Shown: positions 44,812 through 54,129, counted from the first letter of the stretch. The stretch is DNA of 64,000 bases from Leisingera sp. M658 (GCF_025144145.1 NZ_CP083546.1:75001-139000), one strand, 5' to 3'. Program-made: numbers and translations. The notes: generated by a model not told the origin, from the sequence alone.

Positions 44812-46893
44812 TCACCTGTGTTTTGAAGGTCCCGCCGGCTTGCGGTTGGGACGGGTGTCACCGCCTTTCCCAGGCTTGGCAAAAGGAGCGCGGGCCTTGT
44901 TTTTCTTGCTGTTCGGCTTGCCGGCCGGCGGCTTGGGGCCTTTGGCTTTGTACGGTTTGGCTGCCGGTGCACCGGGCTTGGTCATCCGCTTGGAGGGATC
45001 AGAGGCGCCGCGCGGCTTGGCGACAACAGCCGGATCAGGCTTGGGGCTGCTTTCCGGCGGGCGGCTGCGGCGCGGCTCGCGCTCGAAAGGCGGTTTGTCC
45101 GCAGAGCGTTTTTCCTGCCAGTCCTTGCGCGGCGGGCGGCTGTCCCGGCTGTCATCGGATTTGGCGCGGTACGGCTTTGGGCCATCCGGTTTGCCGCGGT
45201 GCGGCTTGGAGTCCCGGTCGCGGTCGCCTTTGAAGCCACCTTTTGGTCCGCCGGGGCTGCGGCGCGGTGCCGGACCCAGATCAGGGGCTTCGGACAGCTG
45301 TGTCAGCACGGCGCCTGGCTCCAGCTCGGTCTTGCCGCCCAGTGCTTTCAGGAAGCCATCAACAGCATCCTGGCTGATTTCGGCAAAGGTTTCGTTTTCT
45401 TGTATCCGGATCGCCCCGATAACGTCGCGATCAATATTGCCGGCTTTGCACAGCATCGGCAGCACCTTGCGCGGGTCCGCACCGGTGGCGCGCCCGCCCG
45501 ACAGCGAGAACCACACCGACGGGCCGAAATCCTTGCGTTCTTTGCGTTCCTTCCGCGGCTCCTCAGCGCCGGCCGGGCGCAGATCTTCCGGCGCCGAATG
45601 GCGGCTGCGGAAAAGGCGCAGGTAGGTGGTGGCGATCTGCTCGGCAGAGAAATGCTCCAGCAGGGTCTTGACGCCTGCCTGTTCCTGCTCCGCAACAGGT
45701 TCCTGCCAGACAGGATCGGCCAGCATCCGCTCCTCGTCACGCGCCATGATGTCGTCGGCTGACGGCGCTTCGCAGTGTTCTGCCGTCAGCTTGGCCCACT
45801 TCAGCAGCCGCAGCGCCTTGCTGCGGGCCTTGGGTGGCGCGATCAATGCGCTGACACCCTTGCGGCCCGCGCGGCCGGTCCGGCCCGAACGGTGCAGCAG
45901 GGTTTCATGGTTTGACGGCAGCTCGGCATGAACCACCAGCTCCAGCCCTGGCAGATCGATACCGCGTGCGGCCACGTCAGTGGCCACGCAGACCCGGGCG
46001 CGGCCGTCGCGCATTGCCTGCAGCGCTTGGCTGCGCTCGGCTTGGGACAATTCGCCCGACAGCGTCACCACCGACAGACCGCGGTTGGTCAGCCGCGCCG
46101 CCAGACGGTTCACCGCCGCACGGGTGTTGGCGAAAACGATGGAGCTGGGCGCCTCATAGTAGCGCAGCACATTGATGATGGCGTTTTCCGCATCTTGCTG
46201 CGCCACGCTCATCAGCCGGTATTCAATGTCGGAATGCTGTTTGGTTTCGCCTGCGGTCTGGATCCGCTGCGCGTCTTTCTGGAACGTCTTGGCCAGGCTT
46301 GCAATGCCCGAAGGCACAGTGGCCGAGAACAGCAGGGTGCGGCGGTCTTCGGGCGCTTCGCCCAGAATGAACTCCAGATCCTCGCGGAAGCCCAGGTCCA
46401 GCATTTCGTCGGCTTCGTCCAGCACCACGCCGCGCAGATTGCTGAGATCAATAGAGCCGCGCATGATGTGGTCACGCAGCCGCCCTGGCGTTGCCGCGAC
46501 GATATGCGCACCGCGGGCCAGCTCCCGGCGCTCGTCGCGCATATCCATGCCGCCAACGCAGGAGGCGATCACCGCACCGGCGCCCTTGTACAGCCAGCTC
46601 AGCTCGTGTTTCACCTGCAGCGCCAATTCCCGTGTCGGCGCAATCACCAGGGCCAGCGGCGCGGCAGCAGCCTCAAATGTCTCAGCCTCACCCAGCAGTG
46701 TCGGTGCCAGCGCCAGCCCGAAACCGACTGTCTTGCCCGATCCGGTCTGCGCCGAAACCAGCAGGTCGCGCTCGTTCAGCTCTGGCTGGGTCACAGCCTC
46801 CTGCACTTGGGTCAGGGTTTCATATCCGCGCTCTTGCAGTGCGTTGGCCAGGGCTTGTTTCACGAGGAGGGCTGTCTTTCCCGCAAGGCGCAT
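44812..46893 (-). CDS. DEAD-box RNA helicase with DbpA-type domain
   Basis: 693 aa. Motifs: Q region (TLTQVQEAV), I (AQTGSGKTVGF), Ia (APTRELALQ), GG, Ib (TPGRL), II (LDEADEMLDLG), III (SATVP), IV (IVFANTRAA), V (VATDVAARGIDLPGLE) and VI (HRSGRTGRAG). A DbpA RNA-binding-like domain follows near residue 470-550, and then about 150 residues of basic Arg/Lys/Pro-rich disordered tail. Likely ribosome assembly or cold-related RNA remodelling, as in DeaD relatives. Motif II is D-E-A-D. Confidence 0.93.
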   Translation of the reverse strand: MRLAGKTALLVKQALANALQERGYETLTQVQEAVTQPELNERDLLVSAQTGSGKTVGFGLALAPTLLGEAETFEAAAAPLALVIAPTRELALQVKHELSWLYKGAGAVIASCVGGMDMRDERRELARGAHIVAATPGRLRDHIMRGSIDLSNLRGVVLDEADEMLDLGFREDLEFILGEAPEDRRTLLFSATVPSGIASLAKTFQKDAQRIQTAGETKQHSDIEYRLMSVAQQDAENAIINVLRYYEAPSSIVFANTRAAVNRLAARLTNRGLSVVTLSGELSQAERSQALQAMRDGRARVCVATDVAARGIDLPGLELVVHAELPSNHETLLHRSGRTGRAGRKGVSALIAPPKARSKALRLLKWAKLTAEHCEAPSADDIMARDEERMLADPVWQEPVAEQEQAGVKTLLEHFSAEQIATTYLRLFRSRHSAPEDLRPAGAEEPRKERKERKDFGPSVWFSLSGGRATGADPRKVLPMLCKAGNIDRDVIGAIRIQENETFAEISQDAVDGFLKALGGKTELEPGAVLTQLSEAPDLGPAPRRSPGGPKGGFKGDRDRDSKPHRGKPDGPKPYRAKSDDSRDSRPPRKDWQEKRSADKPPFEREPRRSRPPESSPKPDPAVVAKPRGASDPSKRMTKPGAPAAKPYKAKGPKPPAGKPNSKKNKARAPFAKPGKGGDTRPNRKPAGPSKHR

Positions 46894-46904
46894 ACCGCCT
46901 CAGC

Positions 46905-46947
46905 GTCAGGAGAAAAGAAAGAAGGCTGCCCGTCCGGGGCAGCCTTC
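46905..46947 (-). terminator. Terminator of the rplS-rpmE unit
   Basis: Perfect 11-bp arms (46921-46931 and 46937-46947; gaaggctgccc and complement). On the minus strand the stem is followed by ttctttctttt. It lies 28 bp after the rpmE stop. Confidence 0.88.
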
Positions 46948-46975
46948 GGGAGTTTGGCAAAATACGGCAGGTGGC

Positions 46976-47197
46976 TTAGAAGCCCAGGCCTTCGTATTTC
47001 TTCTTGAACTTCGACACGCGGCCGCCGGCATCCATCAGGCGCGAGGTGCCGCCGGTCCAGGCCGGGTGCACGGTCGGGTCGATGTCCAGCGCCAGCTGAT
47101 CCCCTTCATTGCCCCAGGTGGAGCGCATTTTGAGGATGGTGCCGTCGGTCATTTTGACGTCGATGAAGTGGTATTCGGGATGAGTGTCTTTTTTCAT
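46976..47197 (-). CDS. rpmE: 50S ribosomal protein L31 (Cys-free type)
   Basis: 73 aa from ATG 47197 with gaggag upstream; the longer frame is out of context. [20 protein letters not shown] is the family N-terminus and [20 protein letters not shown] the conserved C-terminal region. There is no CxxC pair, so this is the zinc-independent form. It is cotranscribed with rplS, 11 bp apart. Confidence 0.95.
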   Translation of the reverse strand: MKKDTHPEYHFIDVKMTDGTILKMRSTWGNEGDQLALDIDPTVHPAWTGGTSRLMDAGGRVSKFKKKYEGLGF

Positions 47198-47208
47198 GAT
47201 ACCGCTCC

Positions 47209-47583
47209 TCAGGCTTTCTTGGGCTTGTAGTGTGCATCTTCTGCGATACGGGCCGACTTGCCGCGGCGCTCGCGCAGGTAGTACAGCTTGGCGCGGCGCA
47301 CGCGGCCGCGGCGCACAACGGTGATGCTGTCGATGTTGGTCGAATGCAGCGGGAACACACGCTCCACGCCTTCGCCGAACGAAATCTTGCGGACGGTGAA
47401 CGAACCGGCAATGCCCGAACCGTTTTTGCGGCTGATGCAAACACCTTCGTACATCTGCACGCGCGAACGCGAGCCTTCGGTCACCTTAAAGCCGACACGG
47501 ATGGTGTCGCCGGCTTTGAAATCAGGGATATCTTTCCCCAGGGCGGCGATCTGTTCCGCCTCCAGCTGTGCGATCAAGTTCAT
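47209..47583 (-). CDS. rplS: 50S ribosomal protein L19
   Basis: 124 aa from ATG 47583, with ggagag upstream. It has [60 protein letters not shown] and [20 protein letters not shown], all L19 hallmarks. It contacts 16S and 23S rRNA at the subunit interface. It belongs with trmD in most bacteria; here mscS and a DUF1508 gene lie between. Confidence 0.97.
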   Translation of the reverse strand: MNLIAQLEAEQIAALGKDIPDFKAGDTIRVGFKVTEGSRSRVQMYEGVCISRKNGSGIAGSFTVRKISFGEGVERVFPLHSTNIDSITVVRRGRVRRAKLYYLRERRGKSARIAEDAHYKPKKA

Positions 47584-47649
47584 CGCAACTCTCCTAAATT
47601 GGCCTGCAGTTTTTCCGCAGAGGTTTGCACCGTCATGAGAGCTCTTGGT

Positions 47650-47731
47650 CTTCACCGGGTCCCGCCACAGGCAGCCCGCCAGAGATCACGCAGTCTGTTT
47701 CTTGCTTCTGGCGGTCAGGTCCCGGGTGAAA
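47650..47731 (-). promoter_or_regulatory. Structured leader upstream of rplS
   Basis: Inner hairpin with perfect 8-base arms (ccgccaga at 47676-47683, tctggcgg at 47707-47714), enclosed by an imperfect outer stem (ttcaccggg near 47651 with cccgggtgaa near 47721). It lies about 70-150 nt upstream of the rplS start in a 360-bp gap with no gene. Position and fold suggest autoregulation by a ribosomal protein; not recognised as a known leader. Confidence 0.5.
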
Positions 47732-47944
47732 ACCGAAGAAGATCTTCAGGTGGATTGATCCAACAGTCAGCAGTCCGGAGCCGCAAAAGCGAATCCAGAC
47801 TTGCGGACGTATAGGCAGAAATGCGGGCCGGATCAAGGGAAAGAAATGCAGTTCCGGCCGCAGCGGGGGCGGAGCCGGGCCGCAGCATGGAACCTTCGAG
47901 GATGACAGGCGTTTTACCTGACCGGAGCCAAGAGAGGAAGACAG

Positions 47945-48928
47945 ATGGAGCAGGTGGATGCGGATGTCGGCAATGTTTTTGAGAAGATAGACAACTGGGT
48001 GGACGGCTTTTTCAGGATCCTGCCCAACCTTGGCATCGCGCTGGTTCTGCTTGCCGTGTTCTGGCTGCTGGCCAGGCTGGTTGCCGGTGTCGTGAGTAAG
48101 GCCGGGAAAAGACGCGGGCGGGACAATCTGGGCGAGGTCGGCGCAGCCCTGATAAAATGGGCGCTGATCATTGTCGGTCTGATGCTGGCGATCACGGTCA
48201 TTGCGCCCTCCATCACTCCTGCGGATCTGTTTGCCGGCCTGGGTATCGGCTCCGTTGCCATCGGCTTTGCCTTTAAGGACATTCTGCAGAACCTGCTGGC
48301 GGGGATCCTGATTCTGCTGCGCCAGCCGTTTTCGGTTGGGGACCAGATTATCTCTGGCGGGCATGAAGGCACGGTGGAGCGGATCGAAACCCGGGCAACG
48401 CTCATTAAAACATACGACGGGCGCCGCGTCGTCATTCCGAATTCTGACATTTATACCGATGCCGTCACCGTTAACACAGCGTTTGAGCAGCGCCGTTCGC
48501 AGTATGACGTGCAGATCGGCTGCAACGACAGTTGGGACGACGCCAAGCGGATCATGCTGGAGGCTGCGCGCGGATGCGACGGGGTGCTGGAGGACCCGGC
48601 GCCGGAAGTGCTGCCTTGGGCGATTGCTGACAATGGCAACAATATCCGCCTGCGCTGGTGGACCAAATCCGACCGGGCAAGCGTGGTGCAGACCTTTGCC
48701 CAGGTGATCGAGGCTGTCTACAAGGCGCTGGATGAAAACGGAATTGACATGCCGTACCCGACCCAAGTGATGCTGTTTCACGACCAGACCGAGGAAACCG
48801 ATGGCGACCGCAGCCGGCATCGTGAAGGCTGGCCTGCGCGGCCCGATGGCAACAACCCCAGGCCGCTCCGGATCGCAGATGCGCTGGCCGGGAGGCGGCA
48901 GACGCAAAGTGAGGAGAGCCAAGGGTAA
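47945..48928 (+). CDS. MscS family mechanosensitive channel
   Basis: 327 aa. Three transmembrane helices: LGIALVLLAVFWLLARLVAG, WALIIVGLMLAITVIAP and the pore helix TM3 (FAGLGIGSVAIGFAFKDILQ, NLLAGILILLR). The beta domain follows (PFSVGDQIISGGHEGTVERI, IPNSDIYTDAVTVNTA), then a disordered charged tail. It releases osmolytes on hypo-osmotic shock. Encoded opposite the surrounding ribosomal genes. Confidence 0.92.
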   Translation: MEQVDADVGNVFEKIDNWVDGFFRILPNLGIALVLLAVFWLLARLVAGVVSKAGKRRGRDNLGEVGAALIKWALIIVGLMLAITVIAPSITPADLFAGLGIGSVAIGFAFKDILQNLLAGILILLRQPFSVGDQIISGGHEGTVERIETRATLIKTYDGRRVVIPNSDIYTDAVTVNTAFEQRRSQYDVQIGCNDSWDDAKRIMLEAARGCDGVLEDPAPEVLPWAIADNGNNIRLRWWTKSDRASVVQTFAQVIEAVYKALDENGIDMPYPTQVMLFHDQTEETDGDRSRHREGWPARPDGNNPRPLRIADALAGRRQTQSEESQG

Positions 48929-48953
48929 CCGGGTCCCCGGACGGGCGTGGCTG

Positions 48954-48975
48954 CACAAGGCCGGTGGGCCTTGTG
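48954..48975. terminator. Bidirectional-type stem-loop between mscS and DUF1508 gene
   Basis: Perfect 9-base arms cacaaggcc and ggccttgtg with a 4-base loop, between convergent genes. Only a weak T tract follows, so termination strength is uncertain. Confidence 0.6.
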
Positions 48976-48993
48976 TCTGTCACACCGGCAATC

Positions 48994-49329
48994 TTAGCCG
49001 GTTTTGTCGTCCACTGCTGCATCAGGGGCGTTTTTCTTGACGGACTCGATGCCATTGTCGCGGCCAGAGGCGCTGGCATAGCTTTGCGAGGTGCCGATCA
49101 CCTGGCCATTGGTGGCTTTCAGGTTGAACATGTGCTTGCCGGCGGCTGTTTCCTTGCGCTCATACCGCCCATCATCACCAGCATTCTTTTTAACTGACTC
49201 AATACCGTTCTCAGCACTGGCTTTCTGCTTGTAGCCTTCGCTGGCCAGAATGTTCTCGCCGTTGCCTGCTTTCAGGCGGAAGCGGAATTCGCCCGCATTA
49301 TCGGTATAAAGTTCGAATTTCCCAGACAC
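48994..49329 (-). CDS. DUF1508 (YegP-like) protein
   Basis: 111 aa with two tandem repeats of about 50 residues, each with the pattern K-F/M-x-L plus A-x-N-G and ending NGIESVKKNA (at residues 44-53 and 95-104). DUF1508 proteins are small beta-rich and of unknown role. The GTG at 49329 is preferred since aggag lies eight bases before it; an earlier GTG overlaps that site. The gene stands between trmD and the convergent mscS. Confidence 0.85.
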   Translation of the reverse strand: MSGKFELYTDNAGEFRFRLKAGNGENILASEGYKQKASAENGIESVKKNAGDDGRYERKETAAGKHMFNLKATNGQVIGTSQSYASASGRDNGIESVKKNAPDAAVDDKTG

Positions 49330-49454
49330 CCTGCTCACTCCTAATTCCTGATGAATATGAGGGGACTAAAGCACGGCTTGGGTCATCCGGCAATGTTTTG
49401 GGGCTGCTGGCGCTGCTGTAAACGCGGAATTGGCGATGCGGGCCAATCACCCGA

Positions 49455-50258
49455 TCAGCGTTTGTTGTCTTTCTTGCTGCTGTGAGCTTCCCACAGGTCA
49501 GGACGGCGGGCCTTGGTGATGTCTTCGCTCATCCTGTGTCTCCATTCCGCAATCTTACCGTGATGGCCTGACATCAGCACGTCCGGGATAACGCGGCCGT
49601 TCCACTCGGCAGGCCGGGTGTATTGCGGATGCTCCAGCAGGCCGGAGGAGAAGCTTTCTTCCTCGGTCGAAGCCTGGTTGCCAAGCACCCCGGGAAGGAG
49701 CCGGACGGTGGCATCAATCAGTGCCTGCGCGGCCAGTTCGCCGCCGGTCATCACGAAATCACCCAGGGAAACTTCCTGGATGCTGTAATGTTCCAGTACC
49801 CGTTCATCGACACCTTCAAACCGGCCGCACAACAGGGTCATGCCATCGCATTGGGCGAAGTTCTGCATCATCTTCTGGTCCATCCGGCGCCCCCGCGGCG
49901 ATAGGTAGATCAGCGGCCAGTTGCCTTTGGTGCCTGCCATCGTGTGCTCAATTGCGGTGCCCAGCACATCTGCGCGCAGCACCATTCCGGCACCGCCGCC
50001 TGCCGGGGTGTCATCGACATTGCGATGCTTGCCGGCGCCGAACTCGCGCAGATCCACTGTCTCCAATTGCCACAACCCGTCCTGCAGCGCCTTACCGGTC
50101 AGGCTTTCACCCAGCACTCCGGGGAAGGCTGTGGGAAACAGGGTGATGACCTTGGCTTTCCAAACGCCTGCAAGGTCCGGCGTGGGTGTCATCAGTTCAC
50201 GCGGTTTCAGGGTCGGGCGGATGGCTTTGCGGCCATGGGATTTGCTTGGTGCTGTCAT
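49455..50258 (-). CDS. trmD: tRNA (guanine37-N1)-methyltransferase
   Basis: 267 aa from ATG 50258. It methylates G37 using SAM. Trefoil-knot motifs: ITLFPTAFPGVLGESLTGKA, DTPAGGGAGMVLRADVLG, IYLSPRGRRMDQKMM, LLCGRFEGVDERVLEHY and the region IQEVSLGDFVMTGGELAA. An N-terminal extension of about 35 residues before KVITLFP is longer than usual, and ATG 50189 is an alternative, shorter start. No strong ribosome site at either. Confidence 0.95.
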   Translation of the reverse strand: MTAPSKSHGRKAIRPTLKPRELMTPTPDLAGVWKAKVITLFPTAFPGVLGESLTGKALQDGLWQLETVDLREFGAGKHRNVDDTPAGGGAGMVLRADVLGTAIEHTMAGTKGNWPLIYLSPRGRRMDQKMMQNFAQCDGMTLLCGRFEGVDERVLEHYSIQEVSLGDFVMTGGELAAQALIDATVRLLPGVLGNQASTEEESFSSGLLEHPQYTRPAEWNGRVIPDVLMSGHHGKIAEWRHRMSEDITKARRPDLWEAHSSKKDNKR

Positions 50259-50314
50259 AGTAATGCTGTTTAGTTCAGTCAGATTTTCGCGCAATAGAAA
50301 GCTTTGGATCCTGG

Positions 50315-51358
50315 ATGACTTCGAACCGCACTTCTCTGCCAGCATCCATTGAGCAGCCGGGCGGGTTTGAGGCCGCGCAGCGCCGTGCCGAAGCACTGTG
50401 GCCCGGGATCGCTTCGGACCTGGGTCTCCCGGCTGCAGGCGCTTTGTTCAGACGGATGCAGGTCAACCCCAAAAAAGAGGATCATTGCTGCGTCTTGAGG
50501 GTTTCTTTGCAAGACGGCAGGGAACTTGTGATGCGGGCTGACTTCTCCGAAGGGAACCTTCACCGGTATCAAGCGAACCTGAAACGCCACCAAACCGCAG
50601 CAGAGGCGCTGAAATTCAGGGCGGGTGTATCGGTGCCGCAGCTTCTTTGGTGCGATCCCCAGTATAAGTACACGCTGATGGAATTGGCTCCGGGGGATAC
50701 AGCATTCCAGGCATTGTATCTGGCTGGCTATGGGCTTGGGGACCGCGACCGGCTGTTGCAGCGGATCGGAGCCGCGGTTGCTGCGCTGCACCGCTGCTCG
50801 GCGGCGGATGAGCAGGTATTCTGGCCGAAGCGGCATCTTGAAACTGTGTCACGGACCGCCAGTACCGTTCGCACAGGAGAGGTGACCGTTGTAAAGCCAA
50901 AACGTTTCCTGGGGCTTTGTGCGTATCTGCACCGCGCTGGGCGGCGCGCCAGAGGTGTCAGATACCAGCCCTGCCTTGCCCACGGCGACCTGCATTTCCG
51001 GAATATTCTGGCCTCAGCTGATCAGATTTCCTTTATCGATTTTTCCAGCCAGAGGTTTTCTATCGCCGAGCGCGATATCTCCAACCTATGGCTTGCAAAT
51101 GGCCTGGACCATTTGTCTGGCCTGGACGGAGACGCTGGATTTGGCGGGGTTTCACAGGCAGATTGGGCGGCGTTCGAAGAAGGCTACGGGCGGCATGTTT
51201 CCTGTGAACCGCTTTTCCAGTTCTGCTTTGCACAGCGGCTTTGGGAATCCTGGGTCAGGTTCTCGGCATCCGGCCGCGCCGCCGGAGAGAAAGGCCAGAG
51301 GCAGCTTGAGCAGTTGGTTAAGGTTCTTGATTTACTTCTGGAACAAGAACCGGACTGA
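50315..51358 (+). CDS. Aminoglycoside phosphotransferase-like kinase
   Basis: 347 aa APH/choline-kinase fold. The catalytic loop is PCLAHGDLHFRNILASADQI with Asp and Asn, and the metal-binding Asp is in SFIDFSSQRFSIAERDISNL. A Lys/Arg in an ELVMRADFSEG strand may serve as the nucleotide lysine. Substrate unknown; members act on small molecules, lipid A sugars or tRNA-linked metabolites. It is on the strand opposite trmD and rimM, splitting that operon. Confidence 0.82.
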   Translation: MTSNRTSLPASIEQPGGFEAAQRRAEALWPGIASDLGLPAAGALFRRMQVNPKKEDHCCVLRVSLQDGRELVMRADFSEGNLHRYQANLKRHQTAAEALKFRAGVSVPQLLWCDPQYKYTLMELAPGDTAFQALYLAGYGLGDRDRLLQRIGAAVAALHRCSAADEQVFWPKRHLETVSRTASTVRTGEVTVVKPKRFLGLCAYLHRAGRRARGVRYQPCLAHGDLHFRNILASADQISFIDFSSQRFSIAERDISNLWLANGLDHLSGLDGDAGFGGVSQADWAAFEEGYGRHVSCEPLFQFCFAQRLWESWVRFSASGRAAGEKGQRQLEQLVKVLDLLLEQEPD

Positions 51359-51373
51359 GCGGGGCCTGCCCGC

Positions 51374-51877
51374 TCAGAACAGCCCTTCGGGCGGGTCGGC
51401 GATGATGCGGCCCCGGGCCTGGTCCACGGTTGGCACCGCTTCCAGAGTGAAGGGCAGCAGCACCGTGGCTTTCAGGCCGGGGCCGTGGATTTCCAGCAGG
51501 TCGGCGGCGCCGTGGTTCTGCACCGATTTCACTGTGCCCAGCAGGGTGCCACCGGTGTCATACACTTCCAGCCCGATCAGGTCGGTGTGATAGAATTCGT
51601 CATCCGGCAGCTTTGGCAGCTGGTCGCGGCGGGCAAACAGGCGCAGGCCTCTGACTGCATCGGCCTGCTCTTTGGTTTCAACGCCGCTCAGCAGGGCGGC
51701 AAAGCCGTTTTTGACCGGGCGGGTCAGGGTCACCGTAAAACTCCGGCTGCCGTCCTCGCTGGTAAGCGGTGAATAGTCGCCGATTTCTTCGGGGATGGCG
51801 CAAAAGCTCTTGAGCCGCACCTCGCCGCGCACGCCGAAAGCGCCGGCCACCGCTCCCACGCAAATCAGGTCGCTCAT
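51374..51877 (-). CDS. rimM: 16S rRNA processing protein RimM
   Basis: 167 aa from ATG 51877, with aaagga upstream. The N-terminal RimM barrel is [20 protein letters not shown], then [20 protein letters not shown], and the C-terminal PRC-barrel is [20 protein letters not shown] with [20 protein letters not shown]. It assists 30S maturation by binding S19. It lies in the rpsP-rimM-trmD order, although a kinase gene in the opposite direction separates it from trmD. Confidence 0.95.
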   Translation of the reverse strand: MSDLICVGAVAGAFGVRGEVRLKSFCAIPEEIGDYSPLTSEDGSRSFTVTLTRPVKNGFAALLSGVETKEQADAVRGLRLFARRDQLPKLPDDEFYHTDLIGLEVYDTGGTLLGTVKSVQNHGAADLLEIHGPGLKATVLLPFTLEAVPTVDQARGRIIADPPEGLF

Positions 51878-52030
51878 AGTTTTATTCCTTTGCACAGAAC
51901 CCAGCGCGCAGCCATTGGCCGCCAGATTGTTCGCAGAGTTCGCTTTGGTGGTTGCGTTCAAAAAAGATGCCTGCGGTAAAGGCCACTGCAACAAAAAACA
52001 CAAGCCGGATCAACCGTCCCATCACGGGCC

Positions 52031-52669
52031 TCAGCGGGTTTCAAGCGGCAGGCTGGCCATCCGGCTTTCCCAGCCGGTTTCTTCCAGCTCCGGCGTGTCC
52101 GAGAACCGTTCCGGATAGCCAATGCAGAAATAGCCGATCAGCTGCCAGCCTTCGGGGGCGTTCAGGTCGCGGTTCAGCTGTTCGGGATCCAGCACCGACA
52201 CCCAGCCAAGACCCAGTCCTTCGGCGCGAAGAGCAAGCCAGAACAATGTGATAGCGGTGACCACCGAATAGCGGCGCATCTCCGGCATAGTTGCTGCGCC
52301 CAGGCCGTGGCCCTGTGCAGTTTCATCGTCGCAGTAGACCGCCAATTGCACCGGGGCGTCGCGCATACCGGACAGTTTCAGCCCGGCATAACGCGCGGCG
52401 CGTTCGCCGGAATACCCCTCCAGGGCTTGCGCATTGGCAGTCTCAAAATTCTTCAGCGCAGCGGCACGGGCGGGGCTGCTGTCCACCCGCAGGATGCGCC
52501 AGGGTTCGCTGAGGCCCACAGACGGGGCAAGCGGAATGGCAGAGAGGCAGCGCATCAGCACTGCCTCTTCCACCGGGTCGCTGCGGAACCGGCGCACGTC
52601 GCGCCGGAGCCGCATCAGCAGATCAAGCTGGCTGCGGAACTCTTCGGGAAAAGCGCCCCGCAACTCCAC
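52031..52669 (-). CDS. bluB: 5,6-dimethylbenzimidazole synthase BluB
   Basis: About 212 aa of the nitroreductase fold. MRLRRDVRRFRSDPVEE, LAPSVGLSEPWRILRV, MRRYSVVTAITLFWLALRAE and GLGLGWVSVLDPEQL match BluB, which cannibalises FMNH2 to make the lower ligand of B12. The start is uncertain: GTG 52669 lies five bases after the rpsP stop, and ATG 52615 is the next Met. Cobalamin use in this strain is independently shown by the riboswitch at 29.7 kb. Confidence 0.85.
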   Translation of the reverse strand: MELRGAFPEEFRSQLDLLMRLRRDVRRFRSDPVEEAVLMRCLSAIPLAPSVGLSEPWRILRVDSSPARAAALKNFETANAQALEGYSGERAARYAGLKLSGMRDAPVQLAVYCDDETAQGHGLGAATMPEMRRYSVVTAITLFWLALRAEGLGLGWVSVLDPEQLNRDLNAPEGWQLIGYFCIGYPERFSDTPELEETGWESRMASLPLETR

Positions 52670-52673
52670 GGAA

Positions 52674-53042
52674 TTATTCCGCGTCTGCAGTTGCTTCGGA
52701 GGCTTCAGCAGCCTTCGCAGCTTTCTCTTCTGCGCGCTCCTGGGCTTTCTTGCCCGGGGCGCCTTTCTTGGGGTTGCTGCGCTCGGTCTTGGCACGGACA
52801 CCGGCCGCTTCCAGCATGCGGGCGATACGGTCGGTAGGTTGTGCGCCCTGATCCAGCCAGTGCTGCACGCGTTCCATGTCCATTTTCACGCGCTCTTCGC
52901 TGTCTTTCGGCAGCAGCGGGTTGTAGGTGCCCAGCTTCTCGATGAAGCGGCCGTCGCGCGGCATGCGGCTGTCAGCAGCCACGATGCGGTAAAAAGGACG
53001 CTTTTTAGAGCCGCCGCGGGCCAAACGGATTTTCATTGCCAT
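52674..53042 (-). CDS. rpsP: 30S ribosomal protein S16
   Basis: 122 aa from ATG 53042 (aaaggaga site upstream). S16 core: [60 protein letters not shown] charged Lys/Ala/Glu-rich tail of about 40 residues extends beyond the E. coli length, as in other Rhodobacteraceae. It heads the rpsP-rimM-trmD group; bluB follows within five bases. Confidence 0.96.
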   Translation of the reverse strand: MAMKIRLARGGSKKRPFYRIVAADSRMPRDGRFIEKLGTYNPLLPKDSEERVKMDMERVQHWLDQGAQPTDRIARMLEAAGVRAKTERSNPKKGAPGKKAQERAEEKAAKAAEASEATADAE

Positions 53043-53103
53043 GGGTACATCTCCTTTGATGGCGTTGTCCGGGGTTTGCCCCGGTTGTTCCTGTTGTGTG
53101 TTG

Positions 53104-53412
53104 TTATTCTTGGTGTTTCTTATGGTGCCGAATGACTTCACCGATGATGAAGTTCAAAAATGCCTTGGCGAATTCAGGGTCCAGATCGGCCTGTTTTGCC
53201 AAGTCTTCAAGCCGCGCGATCTGCGCCGCTTCGCGGGTCGGATCAGACGGCGGAAGGTCGTGTTCAGCCTTGAGCCGCCCCACTGCCTGGGTGTGCTTGA
53301 ACCGCTCGCCCAGAGTATAAACGAGGATCGCATCCAGCCGGTCGATGCTTTCGCGGTGGCCCTTCAGCAGCTGGGCTGCGCGGACGGCAGGGTCTTGGGT
53401 TTCTGTCGTCAT
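53104..53412 (-). CDS. Chorismate mutase (AroQ type)
   Basis: 102 aa all-helical protein. [20 protein letters not shown] supplies the N-terminal Asp/Arg pair, [20 protein letters not shown] carries the conserved Lys, and [19 protein letters not shown] with [15 protein letters not shown] completes the three helices. It converts chorismate to prephenate for Phe/Tyr synthesis. It precedes rpsP by 61 bp and has an excellent ggagg site. Confidence 0.93.
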   Translation of the reverse strand: MTTETQDPAVRAAQLLKGHRESIDRLDAILVYTLGERFKHTQAVGRLKAEHDLPPSDPTREAAQIARLEDLAKQADLDPEFAKAFLNFIIGEVIRHHKKHQE

Positions 53413-53526
53413 CAGGTCCTCCGCAGGGCTGCAATGCCAGGGCGTGCCGGGACAGCAGCGGGCATATACCCGCTATTCACAGCAAGTGGACCGCCACAGC
53501 GCAGCGAATGGGTATTCTGGTGCAAC

Positions 53527-54129
53527 TCAGTCAAGTGCCCAACCCTCCGGCTTGAACAACGGGTCGGCGTAGTGGCCGATTTCCATTTCGATGCCATGCG
53601 CAATCTGGCTGTCCTTCAGGGTGTCCGGCGCAGGGTGGCGATAGACCGCGTCATTGCCATCGATGGTCGCGGCGCTGTGGTCCTTGGAAGCGCCGAGCCG
53701 CTCTGCCAGCCGGATCGAGTCGAGATTTTTGGGATCGATATAGCTGACCGCGGTCTCCCAGCCCAGATTTGAATAAAAATGTCCGCGAGCGGCCTGTGCC
53801 GCCTCCAGCGCATAGCCCTTGCCGGCGGCACCGGGCCAGATGATCCAGGCGATCTCGCGCTCGGGCCAGCCTGCGGGCTGCCAGCCGCCGGCCATGCCGT
53901 AAGTCTCGTCCGTGGCCTTGTCGTGGATCATCCACATGCCGAAACCGCGCACCTGCCAATGGCCGATCTCGGCGGCATAGAGCATCCAGGCCTCGTAGGT
54001 ATTCAGCGGTCCGCCCATAAAGCGCGAGCGGTAGGAGCTGAAGGTGGCTTTGAAATCGGGGTAGTCCTGCGGTTCGGGGCCACGCAGTACCAGACGGCGG
54101 GTTTCGATCACCGGGATGTCATAGGGCAT
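53527..54129 (-). CDS. GNAT acetyltransferase, RimJ/RimL type (1 of 3)
   Basis: 200 aa from ATG 54129. IETRRLVLRGPEPQDYPDF, GWQPAGWPEREIAWIIWPGA, GKGYALEAAQAARGHFYSNL (acetyl-CoA loop) and DSIRLAERLGASKD follow the order of ribosomal-protein-type acetyltransferases. Tandem paralogues lie at 54191-54757 and 54907-55458. Its C-terminal tail of 40 residues (ending FKPEGWALD) is extra. Substrate unknown. Confidence 0.88.
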   Translation of the reverse strand: MPYDIPVIETRRLVLRGPEPQDYPDFKATFSSYRSRFMGGPLNTYEAWMLYAAEIGHWQVRGFGMWMIHDKATDETYGMAGGWQPAGWPEREIAWIIWPGAAGKGYALEAAQAARGHFYSNLGWETAVSYIDPKNLDSIRLAERLGASKDHSAATIDGNDAVYRHPAPDTLKDSQIAHGIEMEIGHYADPLFKPEGWALD

